The notes: generated from the sequence alone by a model not told the origin. Counted from the stretch's first letter, positions 46,764 to 56,542 are shown. The stretch is 64,000 bases of DNA from Apibacter adventoris (GCF_002964975.1 NZ_PSZM01000024.1:93815-157814); one strand, 5' to 3'. Made by a program: numbers and translations.

Positions 46764-47375
46764 TTATTTACCTATATAAATTAGAAGTTCCCCTTGGCTA
46801 TAAGAAACAGAAATTTCATCCAAACAAGCCCTATTTCTGGTTCCGATTCGGGTAGCAAAAGATAAAACGTCATTATTTAACGGATATTGTAATCCAGTAG
46901 TTGTAATTCCACGTGTTTCAAAAAAAGGAATAAGAGAAATAATTTTATTTTTTACTCCTCTTAATTTTGTTTTTTTATCAGTAAAAAAAAAGATTGAATA
47001 GTCATCATGAAAAGTAATTTTTATTTGGTTCTTAAAAAATAAAGCAGTAGATAGATTTCCTATAAAATGATCACTTTCTTTTCCCGATGCTCCCCAAATA
47101 TCAACTTCGCGAATTCCTTTATTAATAAGTATTTCTAATGCTTTATGAAAATCAGTTTTATTCTGGTCAGGAGTAATTATAAATGGAATATCTTGGGGAA
47201 TATGGGGAAGAGAAATACTATCCATATCTCCGGATATATAATTAATTTTTATAGGATATTTATATACATATTGAGTGTATGCCCCATCTGTACAGGAAAT
47301 GATTGAATAAGGATAATTAAAATCAGGTATTGATTTAGGAATTTCTCCGTTTATAAAAAGCAAGGCTTTATTCAT
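46764..47375 (-). CDS. Thiamine pyrophosphokinase
   Basis: 203 residues. It transfers pyrophosphate from ATP to thiamine to make thiamine diphosphate, the cofactor of enzymes like the PoxB-like protein. The motifs CTDGAYTQY, ISGDMDS and the signature DQNKTDFHKAL are seen in the N-terminal domain, and a WGASGKESDH loop follows; the C-terminal beta domain binds thiamine. Length is normal. It probably leads the message that continues into the asparagine-synthase-like gene. Confidence 0.9.
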   Translation of the reverse strand: MNKALLFINGEIPKSIPDFNYPYSIISCTDGAYTQYVYKYPIKINYISGDMDSISLPHIPQDIPFIITPDQNKTDFHKALEILINKGIREVDIWGASGKESDHFIGNLSTALFFKNQIKITFHDDYSIFFFTDKKTKLRGVKNKIISLIPFFETRGITTTGLQYPLNNDVLSFATRIGTRNRACLDEISVSYSQGELLIYIGK

Positions 47376-47484
47376 TAGGAATCCATGAAGTAACTTTCAT
47401 CTTGCTAAATTAATAAATTATTCTACACGAAAGAATAAATAATTTTAAGTAAACATATGAAAACAGTCCATAAAAAAAGAGAAT

Positions 47485-47518
47485 AAAAAAAGGTAATTTT
47501 GTAAAATTACCTTTTTTT
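47485..47518 (-). terminator. Terminator of the lipoprotein gene at 47619
   Basis: AAAAAAAGGTAATTTT (47485-47500) pairs with AAAATTACCTTTTTTT (47503-47518). It is downstream of the minus-strand gene at 47619-48167. Confidence 0.8.
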
Positions 47519-47618
47519 ATTGATCTACATAATATTTATTGCAAACTAATGATTAATCTTGTTTGTTTACATTCATTAAAAATATATAAAAATATTAAAG
47601 ATTTAAGAATAAAGTAAT

Positions 47619-48167
47619 TTAATGATTCCAAACCAGATTAGCGGTATTAAATTCAATTTGTCTAATTCCATTTTGGAAAAATAGCACTTCGATAACCATT
47701 TTTTTAGAAGTTTTTAATTTTTCAATTAATTTATCAGAGTTATTTAAATAAATATAATTGCTACTAAGATCAGGAGAAGTAGTAAAATTGACTGTAAAAG
47801 GTTTTTCACTATCAAAACGAACTTTAATACTTCCTCCATCTAAATTATGATCTATTTGCCCTTCTGTAACTGAAAAAATAAGAGAATTTTGACCATCTAG
47901 GTTTCTTATACATAAATAAGCATATGAATTGTTATAAGGAAACTCAAGTTCTAAATTCTCAGGGTTTTTAACAATAGCATAATAATTTTTACTGCCCATC
48001 TTATCTTCTTCTTCAGAATATTCCCATTTACTAGAATTTAATTTTTTTGTAGATCCATTATTTAAAGAGTCAGTAGCTTGATGCGTATTAGCATTTTGTG
48101 TTGTGTTATGTTTTTTATTACAACTAACAATTAATATAAAGCTAAATAAAAATAATAATTTTTTCAT
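47619..48167 (-). CDS. Lipoprotein of unknown function
   Basis: 182 residues from the chosen start at 48167 (the frame opens 10 codons earlier without a signal). The signal peptide ends in the lipobox ILIVSC (Cys16) and is followed by a Ser/Thr/Asn/Lys-rich linker. From about residue 45 a beta-rich domain runs to the end (YYAIVKNPENLELEFPYNNSYAYLCIRN and VEVLFFQNGIRQIEFNTANLVW). No family is recognised. It is monocistronic with its own terminator. Confidence 0.65.
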   Translation of the reverse strand: MKKLLFLFSFILIVSCNKKHNTTQNANTHQATDSLNNGSTKKLNSSKWEYSEEEDKMGSKNYYAIVKNPENLELEFPYNNSYAYLCIRNLDGQNSLIFSVTEGQIDHNLDGGSIKVRFDSEKPFTVNFTTSPDLSSNYIYLNNSDKLIEKLKTSKKMVIEVLFFQNGIRQIEFNTANLVWNH

Positions 48168-48416
48168 ATAATTAATTTTTTGCAAATATATGTACAATTT
48201 AGATAAAAAAAATAATTATAGTATTTTTATTTTTTCTACTATATAATCAATATTTTTGATAAAAAAATGATGTATTATGTAAAGAAATTTGTCAATTATT
48301 TTTTATGTTACAAAATATTTTTTTCAAATAAAATAATTAGATAATTTTTTAATTCTTCGTAATTATTTAAATGACAACATGGTAAGATTTTTAGTATTTA
48401 CGATAATAGTAAAGCT

Positions 48417-48983
48417 TTATTGGTTCGGAGTCCAAAAAGTTTCCTTTACCCCGGCTTTATATCCCAAATATCTGGCAAGAACAAATAAATAATCAGATAA
48501 ACGGTTTAAATATTTTTGTAGAATAGGGCGTATTTCTTCTGCTTTAGTTAATGAAATAATACTTCTTTCTACACGTCGGCATATAGTTCTTGCAATATGA
48601 GAAATAGAGGTAGGAACATTTCCTGTTGGGAGTATAAACTGAGTCAGAGTCGGAAGTTGCTTATCCATTGTATCAATCCATTTTTCAAGTTGGGTAATAT
48701 ATTTTTCTGAAATTAGAGATTTAAGACGTGGCTTACCATTTGCTAAGATTATTTTATTTTCTGGAGTAGCTAATTCTGCACCTAGATCAAATAAGGAATT
48801 TTGTATAATTTGCAGTTGGTTGTCAATTTTTTTTTGATTGTTATAACTTCTTATCAGACCGATATAAGAATTTAACTCGTCCACTTCTCCAAAAGTATGA
48901 ATTCGCATATGATTTTTAGATACACGATCACCTCCGTATAATGATGTAGTTCCCGTATCTCCTGTTTTTGTATATACTTTCAT
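48417..48983 (-). CDS. Cob(I)alamin adenosyltransferase (PduO/MMAB type)
   Basis: 188 residues from the chosen start. It transfers adenosyl from ATP to cob(I)alamin, making adenosylcobalamin. The start MKVYTKTGDTGTTSLYGGDRVSK holds the ATP-binding TKTGDxGxTxLxGG motif; the four-helix body contains the signature ICRRVERSIISL and the helix RLSDYLFVLARY. The frame is open 22 codons upstream, but the TKTGD motif always sits at the extreme N-terminus. Confidence 0.93.
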   Translation of the reverse strand: MKVYTKTGDTGTTSLYGGDRVSKNHMRIHTFGEVDELNSYIGLIRSYNNQKKIDNQLQIIQNSLFDLGAELATPENKIILANGKPRLKSLISEKYITQLEKWIDTMDKQLPTLTQFILPTGNVPTSISHIARTICRRVERSIISLTKAEEIRPILQKYLNRLSDYLFVLARYLGYKAGVKETFWTPNQ

Positions 48984-49125
48984 AAAATATAAATTTAATT
49001 GAAAAGAGTAAATTACGAAAAAATGACTTTTCAAATTCCTTTTTTTCATTCTTTTTTAAATAGATAAAAAAGTATAAAAAACTGTTTTGTGTGTGAATAA
49101 ATTGATAGTTAGTAGTTTTTTAGAT

Positions 49126-50091
49126 TTAAGATATTGATTCAATAAATTGCTTAGCCCGTATTTCTGCCCAGGAATAAGAGGTATCTTTTAAACTAAAACC
49201 TACGTGTCCACCAAATTTGGGTTTTTCAAAGTAGAGGTTATGATTAGGAATATCAAAGTTATTTAAAAAACTTTCAGGTGTTAAAAAAGGATCATTTTCA
49301 GCATTCACTATTAAAGTAGGAATAGTTATTTCGTTTAAAATAAATAAAGGCGAATTTTTTTTGTAATAGTCTTCTTTATTCTTAAAACCAAATAGAGGTG
49401 CTGTAAAAAAATCGTCTAATTCATCAAAAGATTTAATATCTCGTAATTTTTTTTCATCAAAAATTTCAGGAAATTGAGATTGTTTAATTTTAAGTTTACG
49501 TATAAAATCTACCATGAAATTTTTCAGGTAAATAATATTAGAACGTTTTCTGAAAACTGCTGCATTAGAAAGGAGATCTAGAGGAGTGGAAAAAGTAACA
49601 CAAGCTTTAATACAGGAAGGAGTATGCATTCGACCAAGAAAGTTTAAAGATAAAATGCCTCCCATAGAATATCCTATTAAATCAATTTCTTTATAACCGT
49701 GATCAATAGCATGCTTTATTACCTCATTTAAATCCTCAATAAGTCCCATATGATACAATTTGGGTAACCTGTTTATTTCTCCTCCACAGCTTCTTTGGTT
49801 CCATGCTAAAATAGAATACCCGTCATTATGAAAATAATTGGCGCAGCTATTGACATAAGTTCTTCTAGAATGACCTTCTAAACCGTGAGAAATAATAATC
49901 AGTTTGTCAGTATTACTTTGTTTCCACCAATCCAGAAGTAAAAAATCCCCATCGCTTAATTCTAACCGCTCCCTTACATATGGAGGAATTGGATATTTTT
50001 TTAATATTCCGGGTATAATAGTAGATATATGAGCATTTTTATAAATAATATTGTCTGGAGGCTCATAACTTGATTGATTAATATATTGCAT
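49126..50091 (-). CDS. YheT-type alpha/beta hydrolase
   Basis: 321 residues of the AB-hydrolase-4 / UPF0017 family. The nucleophile elbow is GYSMGG. SHGLEGHSRR, containing the oxyanion region, precedes it; the acid is in NAENDPFL and the catalytic histidine in FGGHVGF. The NQRSCGGE segment is typical of YheT proteins. It is a probable serine esterase of unknown substrate. The WaaP-like kinase gene is 21 bp upstream on the same strand, so both are likely co-transcribed. Confidence 0.88.
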   Translation of the reverse strand: MQYINQSSYEPPDNIIYKNAHISTIIPGILKKYPIPPYVRERLELSDGDFLLLDWWKQSNTDKLIIISHGLEGHSRRTYVNSCANYFHNDGYSILAWNQRSCGGEINRLPKLYHMGLIEDLNEVIKHAIDHGYKEIDLIGYSMGGILSLNFLGRMHTPSCIKACVTFSTPLDLLSNAAVFRKRSNIIYLKNFMVDFIRKLKIKQSQFPEIFDEKKLRDIKSFDELDDFFTAPLFGFKNKEDYYKKNSPLFILNEITIPTLIVNAENDPFLTPESFLNNFDIPNHNLYFEKPKFGGHVGFSLKDTSYSWAEIRAKQFIESIS

Positions 50092-50112
50092 TTATTAAAG
50101 TTAAATAATAAA

Positions 50113-50874
50113 TTATTTTTTTCCTATTAATTTTTTAAATTTTTGTTTTTGGCTTTTTTTAGTGAGATAAATTTGATTTTTATCTATTAAAATTTTTATA
50201 GTTTCCATTTCATTCCTATTTGTAAGTTTAGCATATGTTTTACCAATTATATTAATCATATCTTCAGTCATAGACAATCGTATAAAGTTTTGTAATCTTT
50301 CATCCCATGATAAATCTTTAAAAGCCATTCTATTTAAATCAATTAATGAAAATTCATATAGGTTGTTTATTTTTTTTATTAATATGTTGCCCGGAGATAA
50401 ATCTTTGAATAAGATTTGTGAATTATGCATTTTATAGATAAATTCGGTAAATTTCTGTAAAATTATATTCCAGTCTGCAAACATTTCTTTTTTTTCAATA
50501 AGTTCTCTAAAAGTAAAATCATAATTATAATATTCTGAAAAATAAAACGAGTGAATTAGTTTTTTACCTTTTTTTTGTTCAAAAAAAGCAATAGGCTTAG
50601 GAGTATTTATATTTTTTGAAAGTAAAAATTTTGCATTATAAAATGAACGATAAGCTTTTGATTTTCTAAATGTTGAATAAATATATTGGTTTATTAAAAT
50701 AGGTTTTTTAAAAGATTTTACAGCTAAAGTACCTAATACATCGTTATGAATCTTTCTTAAAGTATTCCTTTCTTTAAATATAAGACATCCTAGTGTATTG
50801 AAATTTTTAATAATATCAAAAAACAAATGTTTTTCATATTTAAATTCTTCAATAATGTGAATTTTCCATTTCAT
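50113..50874 (-). CDS. WaaP/Kdo-kinase-like protein
   Basis: 253 residues with a small protein-kinase-like fold. The phosphate-binding lysine lies in TLAVKSFKKP, the catalytic loop is FKDLSPGNIL (Asp with Asn five residues later) and the metal loop is LIDLNRM. The family phosphorylates Kdo or heptose in lipopolysaccharide at the inner face of the membrane. It lacks clear glycosyltransferase neighbours; the substrate is inferred only from the family. The hydrolase gene follows 21 bp later. Confidence 0.8.
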   Translation of the reverse strand: MKWKIHIIEEFKYEKHLFFDIIKNFNTLGCLIFKERNTLRKIHNDVLGTLAVKSFKKPILINQYIYSTFRKSKAYRSFYNAKFLLSKNINTPKPIAFFEQKKGKKLIHSFYFSEYYNYDFTFRELIEKKEMFADWNIILQKFTEFIYKMHNSQILFKDLSPGNILIKKINNLYEFSLIDLNRMAFKDLSWDERLQNFIRLSMTEDMINIIGKTYAKLTNRNEMETIKILIDKNQIYLTKKSQKQKFKKLIGKK

Positions 50875-50935
50875 ATTGACAAATATTTCTTATTTTTGTA
50901 GTTTTATAATAGTTTTTTCTTTTTAGTTTTTCAAA

Positions 50936-51670
50936 TTAAATCTTTTCTTTTTGAGAAAAAAATTCGCTTAATATAATTCCTGTAGATATAGCTACATTTA
51001 AACTTTCTGTTTTTTGTTTTTTCCCAAATCTGGGAATCGTAAGCTTAAGATTGGAAATTGATTTAATATCTTCCGATATACCGTTTCCTTCATTTCCCAT
51101 TACGAGAAAAGCCTCTTGAGGAAGGCAAGAGGTATAAATATTTTCCCCATCCATGTCTGTTGTACAAACAGGAATAGGAGAGGTAGTTAATAATTTTTTT
51201 AAATCTGTATAATTTACTTGTACTCTTGCTAAAGATCCCATGGTTGCTTGAACTACTTTAGGGTTATAAACATCTACTGACGTTTCACTGCAGAAAATCT
51301 GCTCTATACCATACCAATCTGCCAAACGTATAATAGTTCCTAAATTCCCGGGATCTTGTATAGAATCTAAAGCAATTTGAATTCCCTGAATAGAATAAGG
51401 TAAAGTATCAGGCAGTTCCACTAAAGCCAGAGCATTATGCGGAGTTTTTAAAAAACTGATTTTTTTTAATTCTTCATGAGATATAATTTGATATTGATGC
51501 TCCTGCATAAAGGGAATAGGTTCCGTAGTATATATATTAGAAATTAAAAAATTCGAGAAAACAAACTCTTTAATGTTTTTTATACCTTCAACCACAAATA
51601 AATTATATTTTTGTCTATATTTTTTTTTATTAAGAGACTGAATAAGTTTAACTTTACTTGAGGACAACAT
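50936..51670 (-). CDS. SpoU/TrmH-family RNA 2'-O-methyltransferase
   Basis: 244 residues. The N-terminal substrate-binding domain starts LIQSLNKKKYRQKYNLFVVEG. The SPOUT knot domain has motif 1 LDSIQDPGNLGTIIRLADW, motif 2 VMGNEGNGIS and motif 3 LTIPRFGKKQKTESLNVAISTGIILSEF. It methylates a ribose in rRNA or tRNA. The gene's start codon is only 3 bp from the start codon of the divergent TamL-like gene. Confidence 0.92.
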   Translation of the reverse strand: MLSSSKVKLIQSLNKKKYRQKYNLFVVEGIKNIKEFVFSNFLISNIYTTEPIPFMQEHQYQIISHEELKKISFLKTPHNALALVELPDTLPYSIQGIQIALDSIQDPGNLGTIIRLADWYGIEQIFCSETSVDVYNPKVVQATMGSLARVQVNYTDLKKLLTTSPIPVCTTDMDGENIYTSCLPQEAFLVMGNEGNGISEDIKSISNLKLTIPRFGKKQKTESLNVAISTGIILSEFFSQKEKI

Positions 51671-51673
51671 AAA

Positions 51674-54532
51674 ATGAAATTAAAAAACAATATTACATTA
51701 AAGATATTAATTTTTGTTCAAATACTATTTGTTTTTTCTTGTAGAACTAATAAAGTAGCTAAAAATGAACATCTTTTTATTGGAAGTAATTTTAAGTATT
51801 TAGATAAAAAAGGAAGTCCGTATTTGGATTCGTATGGAAATCCATATTTAAATGAAAAAGGACAACCTATTTTAAATAAATATAGAAGTCCTTATTTAGA
51901 TGAATTACCTAACTATGTAAAACAAAAGCCTAATAGGAAAATTCTATTTTATATTCCTTTAAGGCTTTGGCTATATGATATTTCTAACCCAAAATTTGAC
52001 TCTGTTTATAGCGAATATTACGCTGTAAACTCAAAACAACGAAAACAAAGTTTATTAGACTCTTTATACATAAAATATAATATGAAAGAATATGTTGGAA
52101 AGTCACGTTGGATAGATCGTTTTTTTTATCATAATGGCGAAGCTCCTGTAATGATAGATGAAAATATATCTAGAGGGTCTGCAGAAAACTTACAAAAATA
52201 TTTTATTAATAGAGGTTGGCGTAAAGCTATAGTTACAGATAGTCTTATTACCAATAAAAAGAAAGCCAAAACACAGTATGATATAAGGTTAGGCAGACCT
52301 ATGACGATAGGATCTGTAAAGTATGATATTGATGATGGAATTTTAAATCCTATGTATGCAGGGTATTTACGATATGTAAAGGAAAGGTTGAAAAATAAAA
52401 AAGATACCATGAGTAAGGAGAAATTTATTTATTCTATTTTTGGAAGAGATTCTATTATAAAAAAAGGAGATAGGTTAGATGCATATGTGTTTGAAAATGA
52501 AATTTCTAAACTAGAAAATATTTTTAAAAATTTAGGATATTTTGGATTTAATGATTTAAAAGATGAAGTTATTTTTTATGTAGATACTGCAAAAAGTATC
52601 TATGAAGTTCCTGTAACTTTAAAAATAAGTAAGAGTTTATTGAATAATAACACATCAACCGATTCCTTGAAATCAGACACGATAAAAAAAGCCCCTCATT
52701 TCAAAAGGTTTACCTATAATCAGGTTAATGTTACTTTAGATAGAGCCAGATATCAACCGAACCATGGAGTGCCTATAGATTCAACTTATTATATAGTTAA
52801 AAAAAAAGAATTTAAAAAAGATAATTTAGGAAAAATTGTTAAAATTAATGGTAAGAAAATTAAAACTCTAACACGAGATTCTATACTTATAGTAAATAAA
52901 AGTGGAGGAAGATATAAAAACCGTGTACTTTCGGATATGATGGTGTTTAAAATAGGTGATAAATATCGTTTAAATTCCGAAATAGAAACTCGTAGGAATA
53001 TATATAAGGTAAATAATTTCAATATTTTAGGATTTAATACCTTTGCTGAAAGAGGTTCAGATTCTACTCTTATATCTAATATAATATTATCACCTATGGA
53101 TAAATATTCTTATGAAATAGGATTTGAATCATTTAGTTCTCGTGTTGCCAATTTTGGGATAACCCCCAACCTAACATTTACAGCTAAAAATCTTTTCAGA
53201 GGTGCAGAAAATCTAAGTATAACTTTTGGCGGATCTTTAGGTAATATAGAATCTAAAAAAAATAACCAAAAACTCTTTAATGCTTCAGAAATATCAATAC
53301 AAGCCAGTTTGTCTTTTCCAAGATTGTTAGTCCCGTTTAATGTTAAAAGTTTAGTTCCTAAAAAATGGGGACCTTCCTCTGCCATATCGCTTGGTTATAA
53401 TGCTCAATACAATATTGGTCTTGATAGACATAATTATAATGCGGCAATATCTTATAATGTAACTCCAACGCGAACTACCATACATCAAATTTCTCTTTGG
53501 AATTTACAATATACGCAATTTCTAAATCCAGGAAATTATTTTAATATCTATGAGGAAGATGGAAAAACAAGAAATGAAGTATATGAATATTATTTTAAAT
53601 ATAATCCTTCGGCCGGTGTAGATTATAATGATACCAAAACTCTTAAAGACGATCAGCTATTAGTTACTTTACAAGACGACAGAACTTTTCAAGACTATTT
53701 ACAAAAACAAAATGCGAAATTGTATGATAGTTATTATAATTTGGTCGAAAGACGAAGATATAGATTTACTCAGAATGTGTTAATATCATCATTTAAATAT
53801 GATTTTACTTATGATCAGAGGTTAGGATTTTTTCCAAAAAAAAATCTACTTTATTTTAGAACTCAGGTTGAGTTTGCAGGTAATCTGCTATCTCTCTTTA
53901 ATAATTCCTTAAAAGATTTTAAAACCTCAAACAATAAAATAGTAAAAGAAATATTTGGAGTTCCTTACTCACAATTTATAAAATTAGATATTGATATTAG
54001 AAAATATTGGAATTTTTCAGGGAAAAGATCCTTAAATTCTCGTTTTTTTGCCGGTATAGGAATTCCATATGGTAATTCTTTTGATATGCCTTTTGATCGG
54101 AGTTATTCTGTCGGGGGACCTAGTGATGTTAGAGCATGGAAAGCTTTCGGATTTGGGCCTGGAACTTCAAAATTAAGTTCTAAGAACGGTTATGAATTAG
54201 TAGCTTTAGATAATTTCAAGTTATTTTCCTCAGTAGAATATAGATTGCCTTTACCAAGTAAAGGATTTGAAGGTGCTTTGTTTGTAGACGCAGGCAATGT
54301 ATGGGGAACTCAGAAAAATTCTCACAATAAATTTGAATTTAATTCCTTCTATAAAGAATTAGGTATTGGAGGAGGTTGGGGAATTCGTTGGAATATAAGC
54401 AATTTTATTATTCGTTTTGATTTTGCTTATAAATTCCATGATCCTACAAGAGATGAAGATGATCGGTGGTATTTTAAATACATTAAACCTTTAAAACCAC
54501 AAATTAATTTTGCTATAGATTATCCGTTTTAA
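51674..54532 (+). CDS. TamL-like BamA-family outer-membrane lipoprotein
   Basis: 952 residues. The signal peptide ends with the lipobox FVFSC (Cys23), so this Omp85-family protein is lipid-anchored, as is TamL of Bacteroidota. Residues 42-79 are four and a half copies of an eight-residue repeat. POTRA-like segments lead into a C-terminal bacterial-surface-antigen barrel (from about residue 480) with GGPSDVRAWKAFGFGPG (the VRGF-like lid-lock motif) and GIGGGWGIRWN. It is expected to insert or translocate outer-membrane proteins. A histidine kinase gene follows after 15 bp. A -7 box TATTTTTG at 51606-51613 lies inside the divergent methyltransferase gene. Confidence 0.85.
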   Translation: MKLKNNITLKILIFVQILFVFSCRTNKVAKNEHLFIGSNFKYLDKKGSPYLDSYGNPYLNEKGQPILNKYRSPYLDELPNYVKQKPNRKILFYIPLRLWLYDISNPKFDSVYSEYYAVNSKQRKQSLLDSLYIKYNMKEYVGKSRWIDRFFYHNGEAPVMIDENISRGSAENLQKYFINRGWRKAIVTDSLITNKKKAKTQYDIRLGRPMTIGSVKYDIDDGILNPMYAGYLRYVKERLKNKKDTMSKEKFIYSIFGRDSIIKKGDRLDAYVFENEISKLENIFKNLGYFGFNDLKDEVIFYVDTAKSIYEVPVTLKISKSLLNNNTSTDSLKSDTIKKAPHFKRFTYNQVNVTLDRARYQPNHGVPIDSTYYIVKKKEFKKDNLGKIVKINGKKIKTLTRDSILIVNKSGGRYKNRVLSDMMVFKIGDKYRLNSEIETRRNIYKVNNFNILGFNTFAERGSDSTLISNIILSPMDKYSYEIGFESFSSRVANFGITPNLTFTAKNLFRGAENLSITFGGSLGNIESKKNNQKLFNASEISIQASLSFPRLLVPFNVKSLVPKKWGPSSAISLGYNAQYNIGLDRHNYNAAISYNVTPTRTTIHQISLWNLQYTQFLNPGNYFNIYEEDGKTRNEVYEYYFKYNPSAGVDYNDTKTLKDDQLLVTLQDDRTFQDYLQKQNAKLYDSYYNLVERRRYRFTQNVLISSFKYDFTYDQRLGFFPKKNLLYFRTQVEFAGNLLSLFNNSLKDFKTSNNKIVKEIFGVPYSQFIKLDIDIRKYWNFSGKRSLNSRFFAGIGIPYGNSFDMPFDRSYSVGGPSDVRAWKAFGFGPGTSKLSSKNGYELVALDNFKLFSSVEYRLPLPSKGFEGALFVDAGNVWGTQKNSHNKFEFNSFYKELGIGGGWGIRWNISNFIIRFDFAYKFHDPTRDEDDRWYFKYIKPLKPQINFAIDYPF
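51797..51910 (+). repeat. Tandem 24-bp coding repeat in the TamL-like gene
   Basis: Four full copies plus a partial one encode (Y/I)L(D/N)xx(G/R)xP: YLDKKGSP, YLDSYGNP, YLNEKGQP, ILNKYRSP, then YLDEL-P. The unit sits between the lipidated cysteine and the first POTRA-like region. Confidence 0.85.
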
Positions 54533-54547
54533 TTTAAAACTATTATA

Positions 54548-55696
54548 ATGAAATTCTATTCTAGTATAAGGCTCAGTAACTCATTAGGATATTTTGTAGC
54601 TCTTATGGTAGCTGTAATAACTGTTATTTTTTCTAATGAAAAGGTCAATCAATTAAAAAAAGAAGAATCCGTAAAAATAACTAATTATGCAAAAACTTTA
54701 CAATTATTAAATACAGAACAGTCATTACCCTCCAATACACAACTATTTTTAGTACAATTAATAGAGCAAAATACTACTATTCCTGTTATTTTAGTAGATG
54801 AAAAAGGTAATTATCTGGATTCAAAAAATGTAGATAAAAAAATTATATCTAATCCCGGAAAACTTAAAAAAGAATTAAAAAATATGGGAGACTCCTATGC
54901 TCCCATTCCTATAATTCTACCTTTTGGAAAACAATATGTATATTATAAAAACTCTATATTTCTTTCCCAGTTAGAATACTATCCCATATTGTTATTTCTT
55001 TTTATTTCCTTGTTCTTTTGGTTTACTTACTGGTATTACAAATTAACCAAAAAAACAGAGCAAAGCCTTTTGTGGGCAGGTATGGCGAAAGAAACAGCAC
55101 ATCAAATAGGAACTCCTCTTTCCTCAATTATAGGGTGGGTAGAAATCCTCAAAAATGAACCGATAGATCCCAAACCTGTTCAGAATATAGAAAAAGATGT
55201 AACTCGTCTTCTTACCATTACAGATAGGTTTTCTAAAATAGGTTCTTTACCTTCCTTGGAAGAAGCAGACTTAGTACAAGTTTCACAACAAGCATTTTAT
55301 TATCTGGAAAATAGAGTATCCAACCATATTCAATTTTGTTTTCAGGCACCGGAGAAACCTATGCCAGTAAAATTGAACATATCTTTGTTTAGTTGGGTTA
55401 TAGAAAATCTTGTAAAAAATGCAGCTGATGCTATGAAAGGTGAAGGATATATAAAACTGGAAATAAAGGAAAATAAACATCATTTATACATAGATATTTC
55501 AGATACAGGTTCTGGAATTTCATCTCCAAACACTAAAAAAATATTCAGGCCCGGATTTACTACTAAAAAAAGAGGTTGGGGTTTAGGTCTATCTTTAGCC
55601 CGAAGAATCATTGAAGACTATCATCACGGAAAAATATTTGTATTACATACAGAAGTTCAAAAAGGTACTACATTCAGAATTATGTTAAAAAAATAA
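54548..55696 (+). CDS. Membrane sensor histidine kinase
   Basis: 382 residues. Two transmembrane helices (about 12-29 and 145-164) bracket a ~115-residue periplasmic sensor domain. The dimerisation/phospho-acceptor helix AKETAHQIGTPLSSIIGWVEIL places His at residue 185. The ATPase domain has the N-box ENLVKNAADAM, G1 DTGSGI and G2 GWGLGLSLARRII. No response regulator lies beside it. It is in an apparent operon with the TamL-like gene, 15 bp upstream, which suggests it watches envelope state. Confidence 0.9.
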   Translation: MKFYSSIRLSNSLGYFVALMVAVITVIFSNEKVNQLKKEESVKITNYAKTLQLLNTEQSLPSNTQLFLVQLIEQNTTIPVILVDEKGNYLDSKNVDKKIISNPGKLKKELKNMGDSYAPIPIILPFGKQYVYYKNSIFLSQLEYYPILLFLFISLFFWFTYWYYKLTKKTEQSLLWAGMAKETAHQIGTPLSSIIGWVEILKNEPIDPKPVQNIEKDVTRLLTITDRFSKIGSLPSLEEADLVQVSQQAFYYLENRVSNHIQFCFQAPEKPMPVKLNISLFSWVIENLVKNAADAMKGEGYIKLEIKENKHHLYIDISDTGSGISSPNTKKIFRPGFTTKKRGWGLGLSLARRIIEDYHHGKIFVLHTEVQKGTTFRIMLKK

Positions 55697-55909
55697 TACC
55701 GCTTATACTGCAAAATACTAAGCCTTAAAATAAAAAATATATAATTCCTTTATTTGTTTTATTAAAAAGCTATAGTATTATTATTAATTAAGAAGGTAAA
55801 ATCCAATGGTAATATTATAGATAAATTCCAGTGATTAATAAAAAAATAATATATAATTTAAAATTATTTTTGTGTTATAAATATTGTTGTATTAAAAAAA
55901 ATTAATCAT

Positions 55910-56375
55910 ATGAAAAAATGGTGTAATATAATAGTCCCAACATTTATTTGTTTATTAATTGGTAGTACAGCTAAGTATTTTCAATCTGATTCGCTTAGAA
56001 CTTGGTATCCATATTTACATAAATCAATATTATCACCGCCAAATATAGCCTTTCCTATAGCTTGGGGTATTATTTACTTATGTATGGGCATATCCATTGG
56101 GCTCATTTTCAATTTAAAGGGTTTACAAAAAAAATCTGCAGTATTTTATTTTTGTATACAATTATTTTTCAATTTTACTTGGAGTATTTCTTTCTTTTAT
56201 TATCAAAACCCTCTTTTAGGACTTATTTAACATTATTTTGCTAGATTGTGCTGTTTTAATTTTTACATTTAAGTGTTATTCTATACAAAAAATAAGCGCA
56301 TGGTTGTTTTTTCCTTATATAATTTGGTTGGGATTGGCCACTTATTTAAACAGTTATATTGTAATATATAATTAA
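55910..56375 (+). pseudogene. tspO: TspO/MBR-family membrane protein, frameshifted
   Basis: The first frame gives 106 residues with the TspO pattern GSTAKYFQSDSLRTWYPYLHKSILSPPN and AWGIIYLCMGISIGLIF, then stops at TAA 56228-56230. Dropping one base in the TTT just before the stop lets the sequence continue as NIILLDCAVLIFTFKCYSIQKISAWLFFPYIIWLGLATYLNSYIVIYN to 56375, completing a normal ~155-residue TspO with five helices. TspO binds porphyrins or cholesterol-like ligands. A single-base insertion, or a sequencing error, explains it. Confidence 0.85.
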
Positions 56376-56529
56376 AAAACAAGAGATTTGTTTCATGACT
56401 CATTTCATTTAATATTAATTACAAAAATTTAATAATCAAAAAAAAATAGAAATTTTGTTTATTCTGTGTTTTATCATCACTTAGTAAAAAATTAACAATA
56501 TTCTATCATCTACGGATTAAAAAAAATAT

Positions 56530-56537
56530 TATTTTTG
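56530..56537 (+). promoter_or_regulatory. -7 box right before lptB
   Basis: TATTTTTG (TAnnTTTG) ends 5 nt before the lptB ATG, so the message would be nearly leaderless. No -33 TTTG at the usual spacing. Confidence 0.45.
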
Positions 56538-56542
56538 AACCT

